From the NCBI GenBank assembly GCA_002722795.1, contig PBMY01000019.1, positions 1 through 64,000 on the forward strand: a stretch of 64,000 nucleotides of DNA. The letters run 5' to 3'. The notes beneath the pieces are model-generated. The model worked only from the letters and a program-made list of their open reading frames with translations. It was not told the DNA's origin and did not search any database. Made by a program: the position numbers and the translations under genes. Positions 26,016-33,865 of the stretch are shown in pieces; positions within the stretch are counted from its first letter, which is position 1; every line of letters starts with the position of its first letter. The DNA is from Crocinitomicaceae bacterium. Lineage in GTDB: Bacteria > Bacteroidota > Bacteroidia > Flavobacteriales_D > Sanyastnellaceae.

Positions 26016-26462
26016 TTAAAATGGTAGATCGTCTGGTTCATTAGAAGCTGCTGGTTGAGCAGGTGCGTCTAGTTTTGAAATTGGTTGAGCAGGTTCTGTA
26101 TATGCAGAATTAGACACAGAAGAGTTTTCTCTTCTATCTAACATCTGCATTGTGTCAGCTATAATTTCAGTTGTGTATCTTGTTTGACCTTGTTGGTCCT
26201 CCCACTTTCTTGTACGAATTTTACCATCGATGTATACTGATGATCCCTTACGAAGATATTTTTCAGCTGTTTCAGCTAATCCTCTCCAAAGGATAATATT
26301 GTGCCATTCTGTTTGAGTTACTTTTTCTCCGCTAGTCCTGTCTTTGTATGACTCAGAAGTAGCTAATGAGAATGAACAAACAGCGACACCATTTTGTGTG
26401 TAACGCATCTCGGGGTCTCGGCCTAAATTGCCGACTAGAATCACTTTATTTATTCCTGCCAT
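26016..26462 (-). CDS. ssb: Single-stranded DNA-binding protein
   Basis: A 148-residue SSB with an N-terminal OB fold ([14 protein letters not shown] start, T-E-W-H-N-I near 50, V-Y-I-D-G-K near 80), a flexible Ala/Pro/Ser linker, and the acidic tip D-D-L-P-F that recruits replication and repair partners. It is the first gene of the ten-gene minus-strand unit running to ppiD. Confidence 0.96.
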   Translation of the reverse strand: MAGINKVILVGNLGRDPEMRYTQNGVAVCSFSLATSESYKDRTSGEKVTQTEWHNIILWRGLAETAEKYLRKGSSVYIDGKIRTRKWEDQQGQTRYTTEIIADTMQMLDRRENSSVSNSAYTEPAQPISKLDAPAQPAASNEPDDLPF

Positions 26463-26549
26463 ATTAAGCGAAGGTATGGATTCAGTCAGGGAATTAAAAT
26501 TCTTATTGCAGAAAGTTCATCATTCATTTCGTTTTCAGATGAATAGGCG

Positions 26550-26557
26550 TATTTTTG
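26550..26557 (+). promoter_or_regulatory. -7 promoter box for the HU/IHF-TPR unit
   Basis: TATTTTTG fits TAnnTTTG, and a TTTC near 26527-26530 stands about 20 bases upstream in place of the -33 TTTG. The leader to the ATG at 26628 would be about 65 bases. The 165-base spacer to ssb contains no other feature that I can support. Confidence 0.5.
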
Positions 26558-26627
26558 CACCCCTAATAAATCAAATATTGCGGATCTTAATTCGCATTTA
26601 AATAAAATCAAGCAACTACAACAAGCT

Positions 26628-26921
26628 ATGACTAAAGCTGATATTGTTAGCCAGATTGCAGATCAAACTGGTATGGAGAAGCACGATGTGCAAATTACTG
26701 TTGAAGCATTTATGCGAACAGTACGTGATAACGTTGAAAGAGGAGATAATGTTTACCTAAGAGGATTTGGTAGCTTCATCGTTAAGACTAGAGCGGCAAA
26801 AACTGGCCGTAACATTCTTGCGAAGAAATCTATAAGAATTCCTGCGCACAACATTCCTTCATTTAAGCCTGCCAAGGAGTTCCTAGAGAATGTAAAGGCT
26901 AAGGTTGCTGTTAAGGCATAA
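26628..26921 (+). CDS. HU/IHF-family DNA-binding protein
   Basis: A 97-residue histone-like protein. The N-terminal helices (M-T-K-A-D-I-V-S-Q-I-A) and the arm signature (G-F-G-S-F-I-V-K-T-R-A-A-K-T-G-R-N) with P-A-H-N-I-P-S-F-K-P are typical. It bends DNA as a dimer and probably helps organise the nucleoid. A TPR gene follows after 6 bases. Confidence 0.95.
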   Translation: MTKADIVSQIADQTGMEKHDVQITVEAFMRTVRDNVERGDNVYLRGFGSFIVKTRAAKTGRNILAKKSIRIPAHNIPSFKPAKEFLENVKAKVAVKA

Positions 26922-26927
26922 GCCTAA

Positions 26928-27548
26928 ATGAAGTTGACCTCAGGACAAATAACACTATTGATTACAGCATTACTTGTTCTAGCTGTAATTGTCTTTTCTA
27001 ATCGCCAGCCAGGCTCTTCTCCCGAACCGGCAGAACAGTTGGATCTTTCGGTGACAGAGGTAGACGTACAAATAGAAAAAGCTTTGGGGATCATTAATGG
27101 AGGTGAACAACCGATGGAGGGGATCCTTATGCTCAAGGATCTAGCCGATGCTGAAGAGCCCAATTACGATGCAGTTTTCTTATTGGGTCAATTGAGTATT
27201 CAAAGCGGACAGCTCGAGAAAGCAGTTGAGAGATTCTCTCAGGTACTTGAATACAACCCAAATCATATCGACGCAACTTGGGAACTCGCAATGTTGAACA
27301 TGAAAATGGGAGACTTAGAGGATGCAGTTGCTAGATTTGAATTTTGTATCGATAAAGATCAGTCCTTTGTAAATGGATATTTCTTTATTGGACAATGCTT
27401 AGAAGCAATGGGCCAAAAGGACAATGCTCTTAATGCATATAAAACATATTTGCCTTTATCACCTGACTCAGTAGTGGGTAAAAGTGTACAGGCTATTATT
27501 AACAGATTGGAAGTCGGAGCTACTAGGGCAAACGACATTAACCCATAA
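26928..27548 (+). CDS. Membrane-anchored TPR protein
   Basis: A 206-residue protein with one N-terminal helix (about residues 6-22, L-L-I-T-A-L-L-V-L-A-V-I-V) and at least three TPR units (about 80-180, for example G-Q-L-E-K-A-V-E-R-F-S-Q-V and G-D-L-E-D-A-V-A-R-F). The repeats would lie on the periplasmic side if the helix is a signal anchor. It sits between the HU gene and a tiny basic protein gene; function is unknown. Confidence 0.75.
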   Translation: MKLTSGQITLLITALLVLAVIVFSNRQPGSSPEPAEQLDLSVTEVDVQIEKALGIINGGEQPMEGILMLKDLADAEEPNYDAVFLLGQLSIQSGQLEKAVERFSQVLEYNPNHIDATWELAMLNMKMGDLEDAVARFEFCIDKDQSFVNGYFFIGQCLEAMGQKDNALNAYKTYLPLSPDSVVGKSVQAIINRLEVGATRANDINP

Positions 27549-27559
27549 AGAATTAAATC

Positions 27560-27652
27560 ATGCCAAGCGGTAAGAAGCGTAAGCGTCATAAAATGGCGAC
27601 TCACAAAAGAAAGAAGCGTCTACGTAAGAATCGTCACAAGAAGAAGAAGTAA
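27560..27652 (+). CDS. 30-residue Lys/Arg-rich protein, probable ribosomal or rRNA-binding
   Basis: An ATG-to-TAA frame of 31 codons encodes M-P-S-G-K-K-R-K-R-H-K and ends in four lysines; 21 of the 30 residues are Lys, Arg or His and there are no acidic residues. Codons favour AAG and CGT, as in highly expressed genes. The M-P-S-G-K-K-R-K-R-H start is familiar to me from Bacteroidota genomes next to the RNase G gene, and it may be the small extra large-subunit protein (bL38) reported in the Flavobacterium ribosome structure; that identity is from memory. It is short enough to be missed by gene callers. Confidence 0.75.
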   Translation: MPSGKKRKRHKMATHKRKKRLRKNRHKKKK

Positions 27653-27663
27653 TTTAATATTCT

Positions 27664-27723
27664 CGCTCTTTATTGAGCGCGGAGGTTATTTCTTTCATGT
27701 GTTTCACCTAGTAATTTGCTAGG
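27664..27723 (+). promoter_or_regulatory. Two hairpins in the RNase G leader
   Basis: CGCTC/GAGCG (27664-27668 with 27675-27679, 6-base loop) and CCTAG/CTAGG (27707-27711 with 27719-27723, 7-base loop) fill the 86-base gap between the 30-residue protein and the RNase G start. A GGAGG lies at 27681-27685. No strong T run follows, so a leader structure or processing site is more likely than a terminator. Confidence 0.4.
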
Positions 27724-27738
27724 CCAAAACTACGTGCT

Positions 27739-29316
27739 TTGAAGTCGGAATTGATAATAAATGCTACTTCGAAAGGAGTAGAATTAGCTGTCCTAGAAGA
27801 AGGTAAGCTAGTTGAATTACATCGCGATCCAGGAGAAACTTCCTACAGAGTAGGAGATATTTACTTAGGGCGAGTTAGGAAAGTAATGCCTAATTTGAAC
27901 GCTGGATTTATTGATGTAGGATACGATCGTGATGCCTTTTTACACCACAGTGATTTGGGTGCTCAGTATAAGACCCTTCAGAAGTGGACCAAACTTGTAA
28001 TTACTGGTAAGCAGCCAGTATCTAAGATTGATAAATTCAAACTTGAGGCTGATATTGAGAAGAAGGGTAAAATGCAAGATTATGTAAGTTCTTCTCAACT
28101 AGTATTGGTACAAGTTTCTAAAGAGCCTATAGGCTCAAAAGGCCCAAGGCTCACTGCGGATGTAACCCTACCAGGTAGATTTTTGGTACTTGTTCCTTTT
28201 TCTGACAATGTCAACTTGTCAAGTAAACTAAGGAATGAGAAAGAGAAGAAGCGTCTTAAGAGTTTAATTAACAGTATACGTCCTCCTGGGTTTGGTATCA
28301 TTGTGAGAACAGTTGCTGAGGGTAAGAAATCAGCAGATCTACACAGTGATTTGAGTGACTTGATGAAGAGATGGGGTGAACTATACAAGGGATTAAAAAG
28401 AGCTAAGCCAGGCAAAAGAATTCTTGGTGAGCTTAATAAAACTAGCACAGTTTTAAGAGACGTACTTCGTCCTGAGTGCGAGCTAATCAGAGTAAATGAC
28501 GAAAAGCTTGCTGACGAAGTAAAGACATACTTAGGTAGTATTGGGTCGGATAAAGTTGATATGGTGAAATTCAGTAAGGACAAGGACCTCTTCAATACTC
28601 TTTCTATCCACAAACAGATAAAGGCAACGTTTGGTACAAAGGTGAATCTTCAAAACGGTGCGTATCTTATCATTGAGCAAACAGAAGCAATGTTTGTCAT
28701 TGATGTTAATAGTGGAGGAAGAAAGAAGGGTGCTACGTCGCAAGAAGAGAATGCTCTTATAACCAATACAGAATGTGTTGATGAGATTGCAAGGCTTTTA
28801 AGGCTAAGAGATATTGGAGGGATCATTGCCATAGATTTTATTGATATGGCAAAGAGAGAAAACAATAAGAAGCTTACTGACGCTATGAGAGCTGCAATGA
28901 AGAAGGATAAGGCCAAACACAACATAGCTCCTCCAAGTAAGTTTGGGGTTATGGAGCTTACTCGTCAGAGGGTTAGAGATGTTGCTGAAGTGAAGACTAA
29001 GGATAAATGTCCATCCTGTAACGGTACAGGAAATATACAAGCGGCTATCCTTGTAACAGACCAAATCGAATCGAGCATTAAGTATCTTTCTAAGGGTGAG
29101 GGTCACAAGAAGATGTCACTTCTTCTACATCCAATCCTAGAAGCTTATATAGTAAAAGGGGAAATCCACAGCATGCTTAAAGCCATTTGGGGGAACAGTC
29201 TCAGAACAAATTGGGAGAAAAAATACGGTATAGAAATCTCTATCGAATCAAATTCTTCTGTTGAGATTTTAGAATTCCACGTATTTGATTCAAACGGTAA
29301 AGAACTGTCTAATTAA
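27739..29316 (+). CDS. rng: Ribonuclease G/E family protein
   Basis: A 525-residue endoribonuclease. It has an S1-like RNA-binding domain (about residues 38-130), the DNase I-like core with magnesium ligands in V-I-D-V-N-S-G-G (Asp) and A-I-D-F-I-D-M (Asp), and the zinc-link C-P-S-C-N-G-T-G. The size fits RNase G rather than full RNase E. The start codon is TTG at 27739-27741; no ATG is available nearby and the K-S-E-L-I-I-N-A-T-S start fits the family. Its end overlaps the convergent HD gene by 4 bases. Confidence 0.93.
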   Translation: MKSELIINATSKGVELAVLEEGKLVELHRDPGETSYRVGDIYLGRVRKVMPNLNAGFIDVGYDRDAFLHHSDLGAQYKTLQKWTKLVITGKQPVSKIDKFKLEADIEKKGKMQDYVSSSQLVLVQVSKEPIGSKGPRLTADVTLPGRFLVLVPFSDNVNLSSKLRNEKEKKRLKSLINSIRPPGFGIIVRTVAEGKKSADLHSDLSDLMKRWGELYKGLKRAKPGKRILGELNKTSTVLRDVLRPECELIRVNDEKLADEVKTYLGSIGSDKVDMVKFSKDKDLFNTLSIHKQIKATFGTKVNLQNGAYLIIEQTEAMFVIDVNSGGRKKGATSQEENALITNTECVDEIARLLRLRDIGGIIAIDFIDMAKRENNKKLTDAMRAAMKKDKAKHNIAPPSKFGVMELTRQRVRDVAEVKTKDKCPSCNGTGNIQAAILVTDQIESSIKYLSKGEGHKKMSLLLHPILEAYIVKGEIHSMLKAIWGNSLRTNWEKKYGIEISIESNSSVEILEFHVFDSNGKELSN

Positions 29317-30554
29317 ATATTTCTTTCAGGCATATCCTTGGGATAACAAAGGAAAGATTTTACTACGTTTCTACTCAGGCTTTCAATTGTTAGATTATCG
29401 TTTGCTTTTGCAAAGTCAATTAAATCGCCACTCTTGCTCTTGAGCATTATTCCGTTTTGGACGTATGGTTGATTTTCAACACTCCCCGCACTAACATAGT
29501 AAAGTGCTTCTTCCTCATTTAAGCCCCAAAGTTTCATGAGGGATTGTACTCTTTCATTAATATCCTGTTCTGAAAAAGGATTAGTACGTAGTTCAATTCG
29601 GAATAGCTTCCTGTCGAGCAGTCTTGAGCTTAGGTCTGAAAGCACCTTGTCTGGATGTAGACGCCATGCTTTCATGGCATTGTAAATATCCGAATCGTCG
29701 AGGTCGCAAAATTTATCTAGAACACCTTCAGTATTCTTAAATCCTTCTTTGTCAAAATCTTTTTGTAAGAATATGGTTAGAGCTGGTGATGCAAACAACA
29801 ACTCTCCTTGCCTACTTAAATCTTTTGCCCTTTTTAAAGCAAGCATAAGCATGTGTTCTGCGCTTAGCACTGTACGATGTAGGTACACTTGCCAATACAT
29901 CAAACGTCTTGCAACGATGAACTTCTCAATGCTATAAACGCCCTTTTCCTCAACTACAAGTTGGTCTTGTTCTACGTCTAGCATTTTAATAATTCGCTCA
30001 CTTCCAACCTTGCCTTCGGTAACTCCTGAATAAAAACTATCCCTAGCGAGATAATCTAATCTGTCCATATCTAGTTGCGATGAAACAAGTTGGTGAAGGA
30101 ATTTTTTGTGGTAATTGTTTTGGAATACCTGTATTGCAAGATCAAGTAAACCGTCAAATTCATCATTAAGCCTGTCTAAAATTAGTTCGCCAATTTCTTC
30201 GTGATGAACACCCTGAACAATACTGTGTTCTAAAGCGTGACTGAATGGACCATGTCCAATATCGTGAAGCAATATAGCAAAACAAACTGCTTCATCTTCC
30301 TCATCGGTTATTTTTACACCCTTTGATCTTAATGTGTTTATAGCCTGCTGCATAAGGAACAAACATCCCACAGCATGATGGAATCGGTTGTGCACTGCAC
30401 CAGGATAAACAAGGTGGGAAAGACCTAGTTGAGAAATCCTTCTCAGTCTTTGAACGTATGGGTGGTCCATAAGTTCAAGAACCCTTGTATGTCTTAATGT
30501 TACAAACCCATAAACTGGATCATTTAGGATTTTATGGCTATTAGTTGTAGACAT
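29313..30554 (-). CDS. HD-domain phosphohydrolase, dNTPase-like (SAMHD1/YdhJ type)
   Basis: A 413-residue protein with the HD metal motif: His in R-F-H-H-A-V-G, His-Asp in L-L-H-D-I-G-H-G-P-F-S-H, and the late Asp in Q-L-D-M-D-R-L-D-Y-L. The N-terminal D-P-V-Y-G-F-V and R-L-R-R-I-S-Q-L-G-L-S pattern is that of SAMHD1-like nucleotide triphosphohydrolases. The exact substrate is not fixed by sequence. ATG 30552-30554 fits the family start; an upstream TTG extension is poor. Divergent from porX, a placement also seen in other flavobacteria. Confidence 0.87.
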   Translation of the reverse strand: MSTTNSHKILNDPVYGFVTLRHTRVLELMDHPYVQRLRRISQLGLSHLVYPGAVHNRFHHAVGCLFLMQQAINTLRSKGVKITDEEDEAVCFAILLHDIGHGPFSHALEHSIVQGVHHEEIGELILDRLNDEFDGLLDLAIQVFQNNYHKKFLHQLVSSQLDMDRLDYLARDSFYSGVTEGKVGSERIIKMLDVEQDQLVVEEKGVYSIEKFIVARRLMYWQVYLHRTVLSAEHMLMLALKRAKDLSRQGELLFASPALTIFLQKDFDKEGFKNTEGVLDKFCDLDDSDIYNAMKAWRLHPDKVLSDLSSRLLDRKLFRIELRTNPFSEQDINERVQSLMKLWGLNEEEALYYVSAGSVENQPYVQNGIMLKSKSGDLIDFAKANDNLTIESLSRNVVKSFLCYPKDMPERNI

Positions 30555-30602
30555 GAATTCTAAGATACGCTTTACTTTGTTACAATTACGCAAATTAAAA
30601 AC

Positions 30603-32168
30603 ATGACGAGACAACCTAATATACTTTGGGCTGATGACGAGATAGATGTTTTAAAGCCACATATTCTATTTCTAGAGGGGAAAGATTACAAAGTTACTGG
30701 GGTAAATAGTGGTAATGAAGCCCTTGAAGAAATTGAAAAGCAAGCCTTCGATGTGGTTTTCCTAGATGAAAATATGCCCGGTCTTAACGGTATAGAAACC
30801 CTTCAAAGGATGAAGGAAAAGAAACCTCATCTACCAGTAATTATGATTACTAAAAGTGAAGAGGAGCATATAATGGAGGAAGCCATTGGTTCTAAGATTA
30901 GCGATTATTTAATTAAACCTGTCAACCCAAACCAAATACTTCTTGCTGTTAAAAAGGTCCTAGATGGAAAGAGGCTTTTGAGTGAGAAGGCCATGTTAGA
31001 TTACCAAAAGGAATTCAGAGAAATTGGGATGAAGCTTATGGATAGAATGGACTTTGATCTTTGGTGCGAGGTTTATAAAAGACTTGTGTTTTGGGATATT
31101 GAGCTACGTAATTCTGAAGATCAAAGCATGCAAGATGTTTTAAATATGCAGTTCGAGGATGCGAATAGGCAGTTTGGCAAATTCGTTGAGAATGGATACG
31201 AGGGTTGGATTGCTAAAGGTGATTCGGATGATGTGCCGTTAATGTCGCATAGGGTTTTGCCGAGTATTTTGCCGGAGGTTCTTGAAGATACTTATGGAAG
31301 GCCAGTTTATCTAGTAGTGATAGATAATTTGAGGATGGATCAATGGGCAACGATTGAGCCTTTGTTGAAGGACTCTTTCAGGACAGTCGAAAACCGTTCT
31401 TATTTGAGCATTTTGCCTACGTCGACACAGTATGCTAGGAATGCACTTTTTGCCGGAATGATGCCAGCCGATATTCACAGGGTGACTCCAAATTATTGGA
31501 GAACAGAGGACGATGAGGGGTCGAAAAATCAGTTCGAAGAGAAGTTACTTGAGGGTTTGCTTGGGCGTTTGGGAATTGAGGGGAAGACTAGTTACCACAA
31601 GGTGACAAATCTTGCTGCCGGGCGCAAGCTTGTTGATTCGTTCTACGAGACTAAGGGGGAAGTTTTGACTACGGTGGTTTACAATTTTGTTGACATGTTG
31701 AGCCATGCGAGGACGGACATGGACGTAATCAAGGAGCTTGCCGATGATGAGGCGGCTTACAGGGGTTTGACCTTGACTTGGTTCGAGCATAGTGCGCTCA
31801 AGGAGTTGTTTGATAAGATGGCTGAAGCAGGGGGAAGGGTTATTGTCACAACTGATCACGGGACGGTTAGGGTTAGGCAGGAAGTCAAGGTCAGAGGGGA
31901 TAGATCGACTAACTCGAATTTGAGGTATAAGGTTGGGAAGAATTTGGGATATGAGAGATCTGAGGTTTTTGAGTGCTTAGATCCGGAGAAATTTGGATTA
32001 CCCAAGCAGAATTTAAGTACTGGATATGTTTTTGCAAGGGATAGAGATTTCTTTGTTTATCCAAACAATTACCATCAATTTGTAAAATACTTCAAGGATA
32101 CATTCCAACATGGAGGGGTTAGTTTGGAGGAAATGGTGGTTCCTCTTGCTATTTTAGATGCGAAGTAA
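30603..32168 (+). CDS. porX: T9SS response regulator PorX (receiver-PglZ)
   Basis: A 521-residue two-domain regulator. The receiver domain (residues 1-125) has Asp11/Asp12, phospho-acceptor Asp55 in V-F-L-D-E-N-M-P-G and Lys105 in Y-L-I-K-P. The PglZ/alkaline-phosphatase-like domain (about 205-520) has V-V-I-D-N-L-R-M-D-Q-W, T-T-D-H-G-T-V-R and a late H-G-G-V-S-L-E-E-M. PorX with PorY and SigP controls type IX secretion genes in Porphyromonas. Codon use changes inside the gene: from about 31,230 to 32,000 it favours TTG, AGG and GGG. tsaE follows after 13 bases. Confidence 0.95.
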   Translation: MTRQPNILWADDEIDVLKPHILFLEGKDYKVTGVNSGNEALEEIEKQAFDVVFLDENMPGLNGIETLQRMKEKKPHLPVIMITKSEEEHIMEEAIGSKISDYLIKPVNPNQILLAVKKVLDGKRLLSEKAMLDYQKEFREIGMKLMDRMDFDLWCEVYKRLVFWDIELRNSEDQSMQDVLNMQFEDANRQFGKFVENGYEGWIAKGDSDDVPLMSHRVLPSILPEVLEDTYGRPVYLVVIDNLRMDQWATIEPLLKDSFRTVENRSYLSILPTSTQYARNALFAGMMPADIHRVTPNYWRTEDDEGSKNQFEEKLLEGLLGRLGIEGKTSYHKVTNLAAGRKLVDSFYETKGEVLTTVVYNFVDMLSHARTDMDVIKELADDEAAYRGLTLTWFEHSALKELFDKMAEAGGRVIVTTDHGTVRVRQEVKVRGDRSTNSNLRYKVGKNLGYERSEVFECLDPEKFGLPKQNLSTGYVFARDRDFFVYPNNYHQFVKYFKDTFQHGGVSLEEMVVPLAILDAK

Positions 32169-32181
32169 TTTTGCTTATTGA

Positions 32182-32622
32182 ATGGAGGTATTATTACAAA
32201 TCGAAAAATATGATCTTGAAGAACTAGGGGAGGTTTCTGAAAAGTTAGCAGCTGTTCTGCCTGAGTCAGGTGTACTTGCTTTTCATGGTGAGATGGGTGT
32301 AGGCAAAACCACACTAGTCAAGGAAATATGCAGGGTTTTAGGAGTGGCAGACGAGGTGAGTAGTCCTACGTTTGGCCTGGTAAATATTTATAAAGCAGCA
32401 GAGAAAACAATTAATCACGTAGACCTTTATAGGCTGAAGAATGCTGACGAGGCGGCGACAGCTGGAGTGTTTGAATTGTTCTATTCAGATGCGCTTACAA
32501 TTGTAGAGTGGCCAGAGAGAATTGCGGATGAATTGCCTGACGAATTGATGCTTTTGAAGATCGATTTATGTGAAAACTTTAATCATGATAGTAGCAGGAG
32601 ACTTATTTTAACGCGAACTTAG
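32182..32622 (+). CDS. tsaE: tRNA threonylcarbamoyladenosine biosynthesis protein TsaE
   Basis: A 146-residue P-loop ATPase of the t6A pathway that works with TsaB and TsaD. Walker A is G-E-M-G-V-G-K-T-T-L; S-S-P-T-F-G-L-V-N and H-V-D-L-Y-R-L follow as in the family, then E-W-P-E. It sits between porX and the alanine dehydrogenase gene, an order shared with other Bacteroidota. Confidence 0.94.
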   Translation: MEVLLQIEKYDLEELGEVSEKLAAVLPESGVLAFHGEMGVGKTTLVKEICRVLGVADEVSSPTFGLVNIYKAAEKTINHVDLYRLKNADEAATAGVFELFYSDALTIVEWPERIADELPDELMLLKIDLCENFNHDSSRRLILTRT

Positions 32623-32640
32623 TATTCTAATCGCACTATC

Positions 32641-33858
32641 ATGGATTCACAAAGAGAAGGAATCAAGGCCTTGGCTAGGGAGGCAGCATTAATACCTAAG
32701 GAAGAACTTTTACAGGTAAAGGCTGGGTCTTCAGATTTGGTTATTGGTATTCCCAAAGAGACAAGTCTACAAGAGAAAAGAGTTGCAATTACACCAGAAG
32801 CAGTTGCACTTTTAGTTGCGCATGGCCATCAAGTGGTAGTTGAAACAGGTGCTGGAGAGCTCTCCTATTATTCAGACATTGATTATAGTGAATCAGGTGC
32901 TAAGATTGAACACGACAGAAAAGAGGTGCTACAGGCTGGACTCGTAATGAAGGTTGAGCCACCGTCTTTAGAAGAGGTTGGAATGATGAGTACGGGCGCT
33001 ACATTAATAAGCGCGCTTCAATTAAGCGTTCAAAATGAGAACTTACTCGAGGCAATGAGCAAAAAGAAGATTACTGCTATTGCTTGGGATTATATCAGAA
33101 ATAAAAGTGGAATTTTCCCTCTTGTAAGGGCAATGAGTGAGATTGCAGGAAATACTTCAATACTTAAAGCCGGCGAATTATTAGCTGCAACTGATGGTAG
33201 GTCTGCCATGCTTGGTGGAATTAGCGGAGTTAGGCCAAGCACTGTGGTGATTATTGGTGCAGGAACTGTTGGTGAGTTTGCAGCTAGAGCAGCGATGGGT
33301 TTAGGGGCTCAAGTAAAGATTTTCGATAACAGACAACATAGGTTAGTAAGGATTCAGCAGAGTTTAGGCAGGAGGGTTTGGACTAGTACGATTCAACCGT
33401 CTGTACTTGATGAGGCTCTTAGGTCAGCTGATGTTGCGATTGGAGCATTAAGAGGAGAGGGCTCTAGATCGCCCATGGTAGTAAGTGAACCCATGGTAAG
33501 TGCCATGAGCAAGAAGAGTGTTGTGATAGATGTGTGTATCGATAGAGGCGGATGTTTTGAAACGTCAAGATTGACATCTCATGAGAATCCAACATACACA
33601 GAACTTGGAGTCATTCATTATTGCGTACCAAACCTTGCTTCATGCGTTAGTAGAACAGCTAGCGAAGCGTTGAGCAACATAATAGCTCCGATGTTATTGA
33701 GCATCGCATCTGATGGTGGGATTGAGTCTGCTGTTAGAAGCGCAAATATAATTCGATCTGGAGTATACATGTTTAAAGGAACATTAACTCACAGTGGAAT
33801 AGCTGAAGAAAGGGGAATGGCTTTCAAGGATTTGGACTTGTTGCTTGCTGCATACTAA
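32641..33858 (+). CDS. ald: Alanine dehydrogenase
   Basis: A 405-residue NAD-dependent enzyme interconverting alanine and pyruvate. The family start G-I-P-K-E-T-S-L-Q-E-K-R-V-A-I-T-P is preceded by an extension of about 35 residues typical of Bacteroidota members. The nucleotide-binding loop V-I-I-G-A-G-T-V-G-E-F-A-A follows near residue 205. The N-terminal half also resembles the alpha subunit of transhydrogenase, but the length and lack of a membrane part favour Ald. It meets mutS tail to tail. Confidence 0.88.
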   Translation: MDSQREGIKALAREAALIPKEELLQVKAGSSDLVIGIPKETSLQEKRVAITPEAVALLVAHGHQVVVETGAGELSYYSDIDYSESGAKIEHDRKEVLQAGLVMKVEPPSLEEVGMMSTGATLISALQLSVQNENLLEAMSKKKITAIAWDYIRNKSGIFPLVRAMSEIAGNTSILKAGELLAATDGRSAMLGGISGVRPSTVVIIGAGTVGEFAARAAMGLGAQVKIFDNRQHRLVRIQQSLGRRVWTSTIQPSVLDEALRSADVAIGALRGEGSRSPMVVSEPMVSAMSKKSVVIDVCIDRGGCFETSRLTSHENPTYTELGVIHYCVPNLASCVSRTASEALSNIIAPMLLSIASDGGIESAVRSANIIRSGVYMFKGTLTHSGIAEERGMAFKDLDLLLAAY

Positions 33859-33865
33859 GCGGCGA

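Noticed and set aside
27664..27679. Intrinsic terminator after the 30-residue protein gene
   Set aside because: The 5-bp stem is followed by a GC-rich and mixed stretch rather than a T run.
32641..33858. NAD(P) transhydrogenase alpha subunit
   Set aside because: The N-terminal halves are alike, but there is no membrane part and no beta subunit gene nearby; alanine dehydrogenase fits better.
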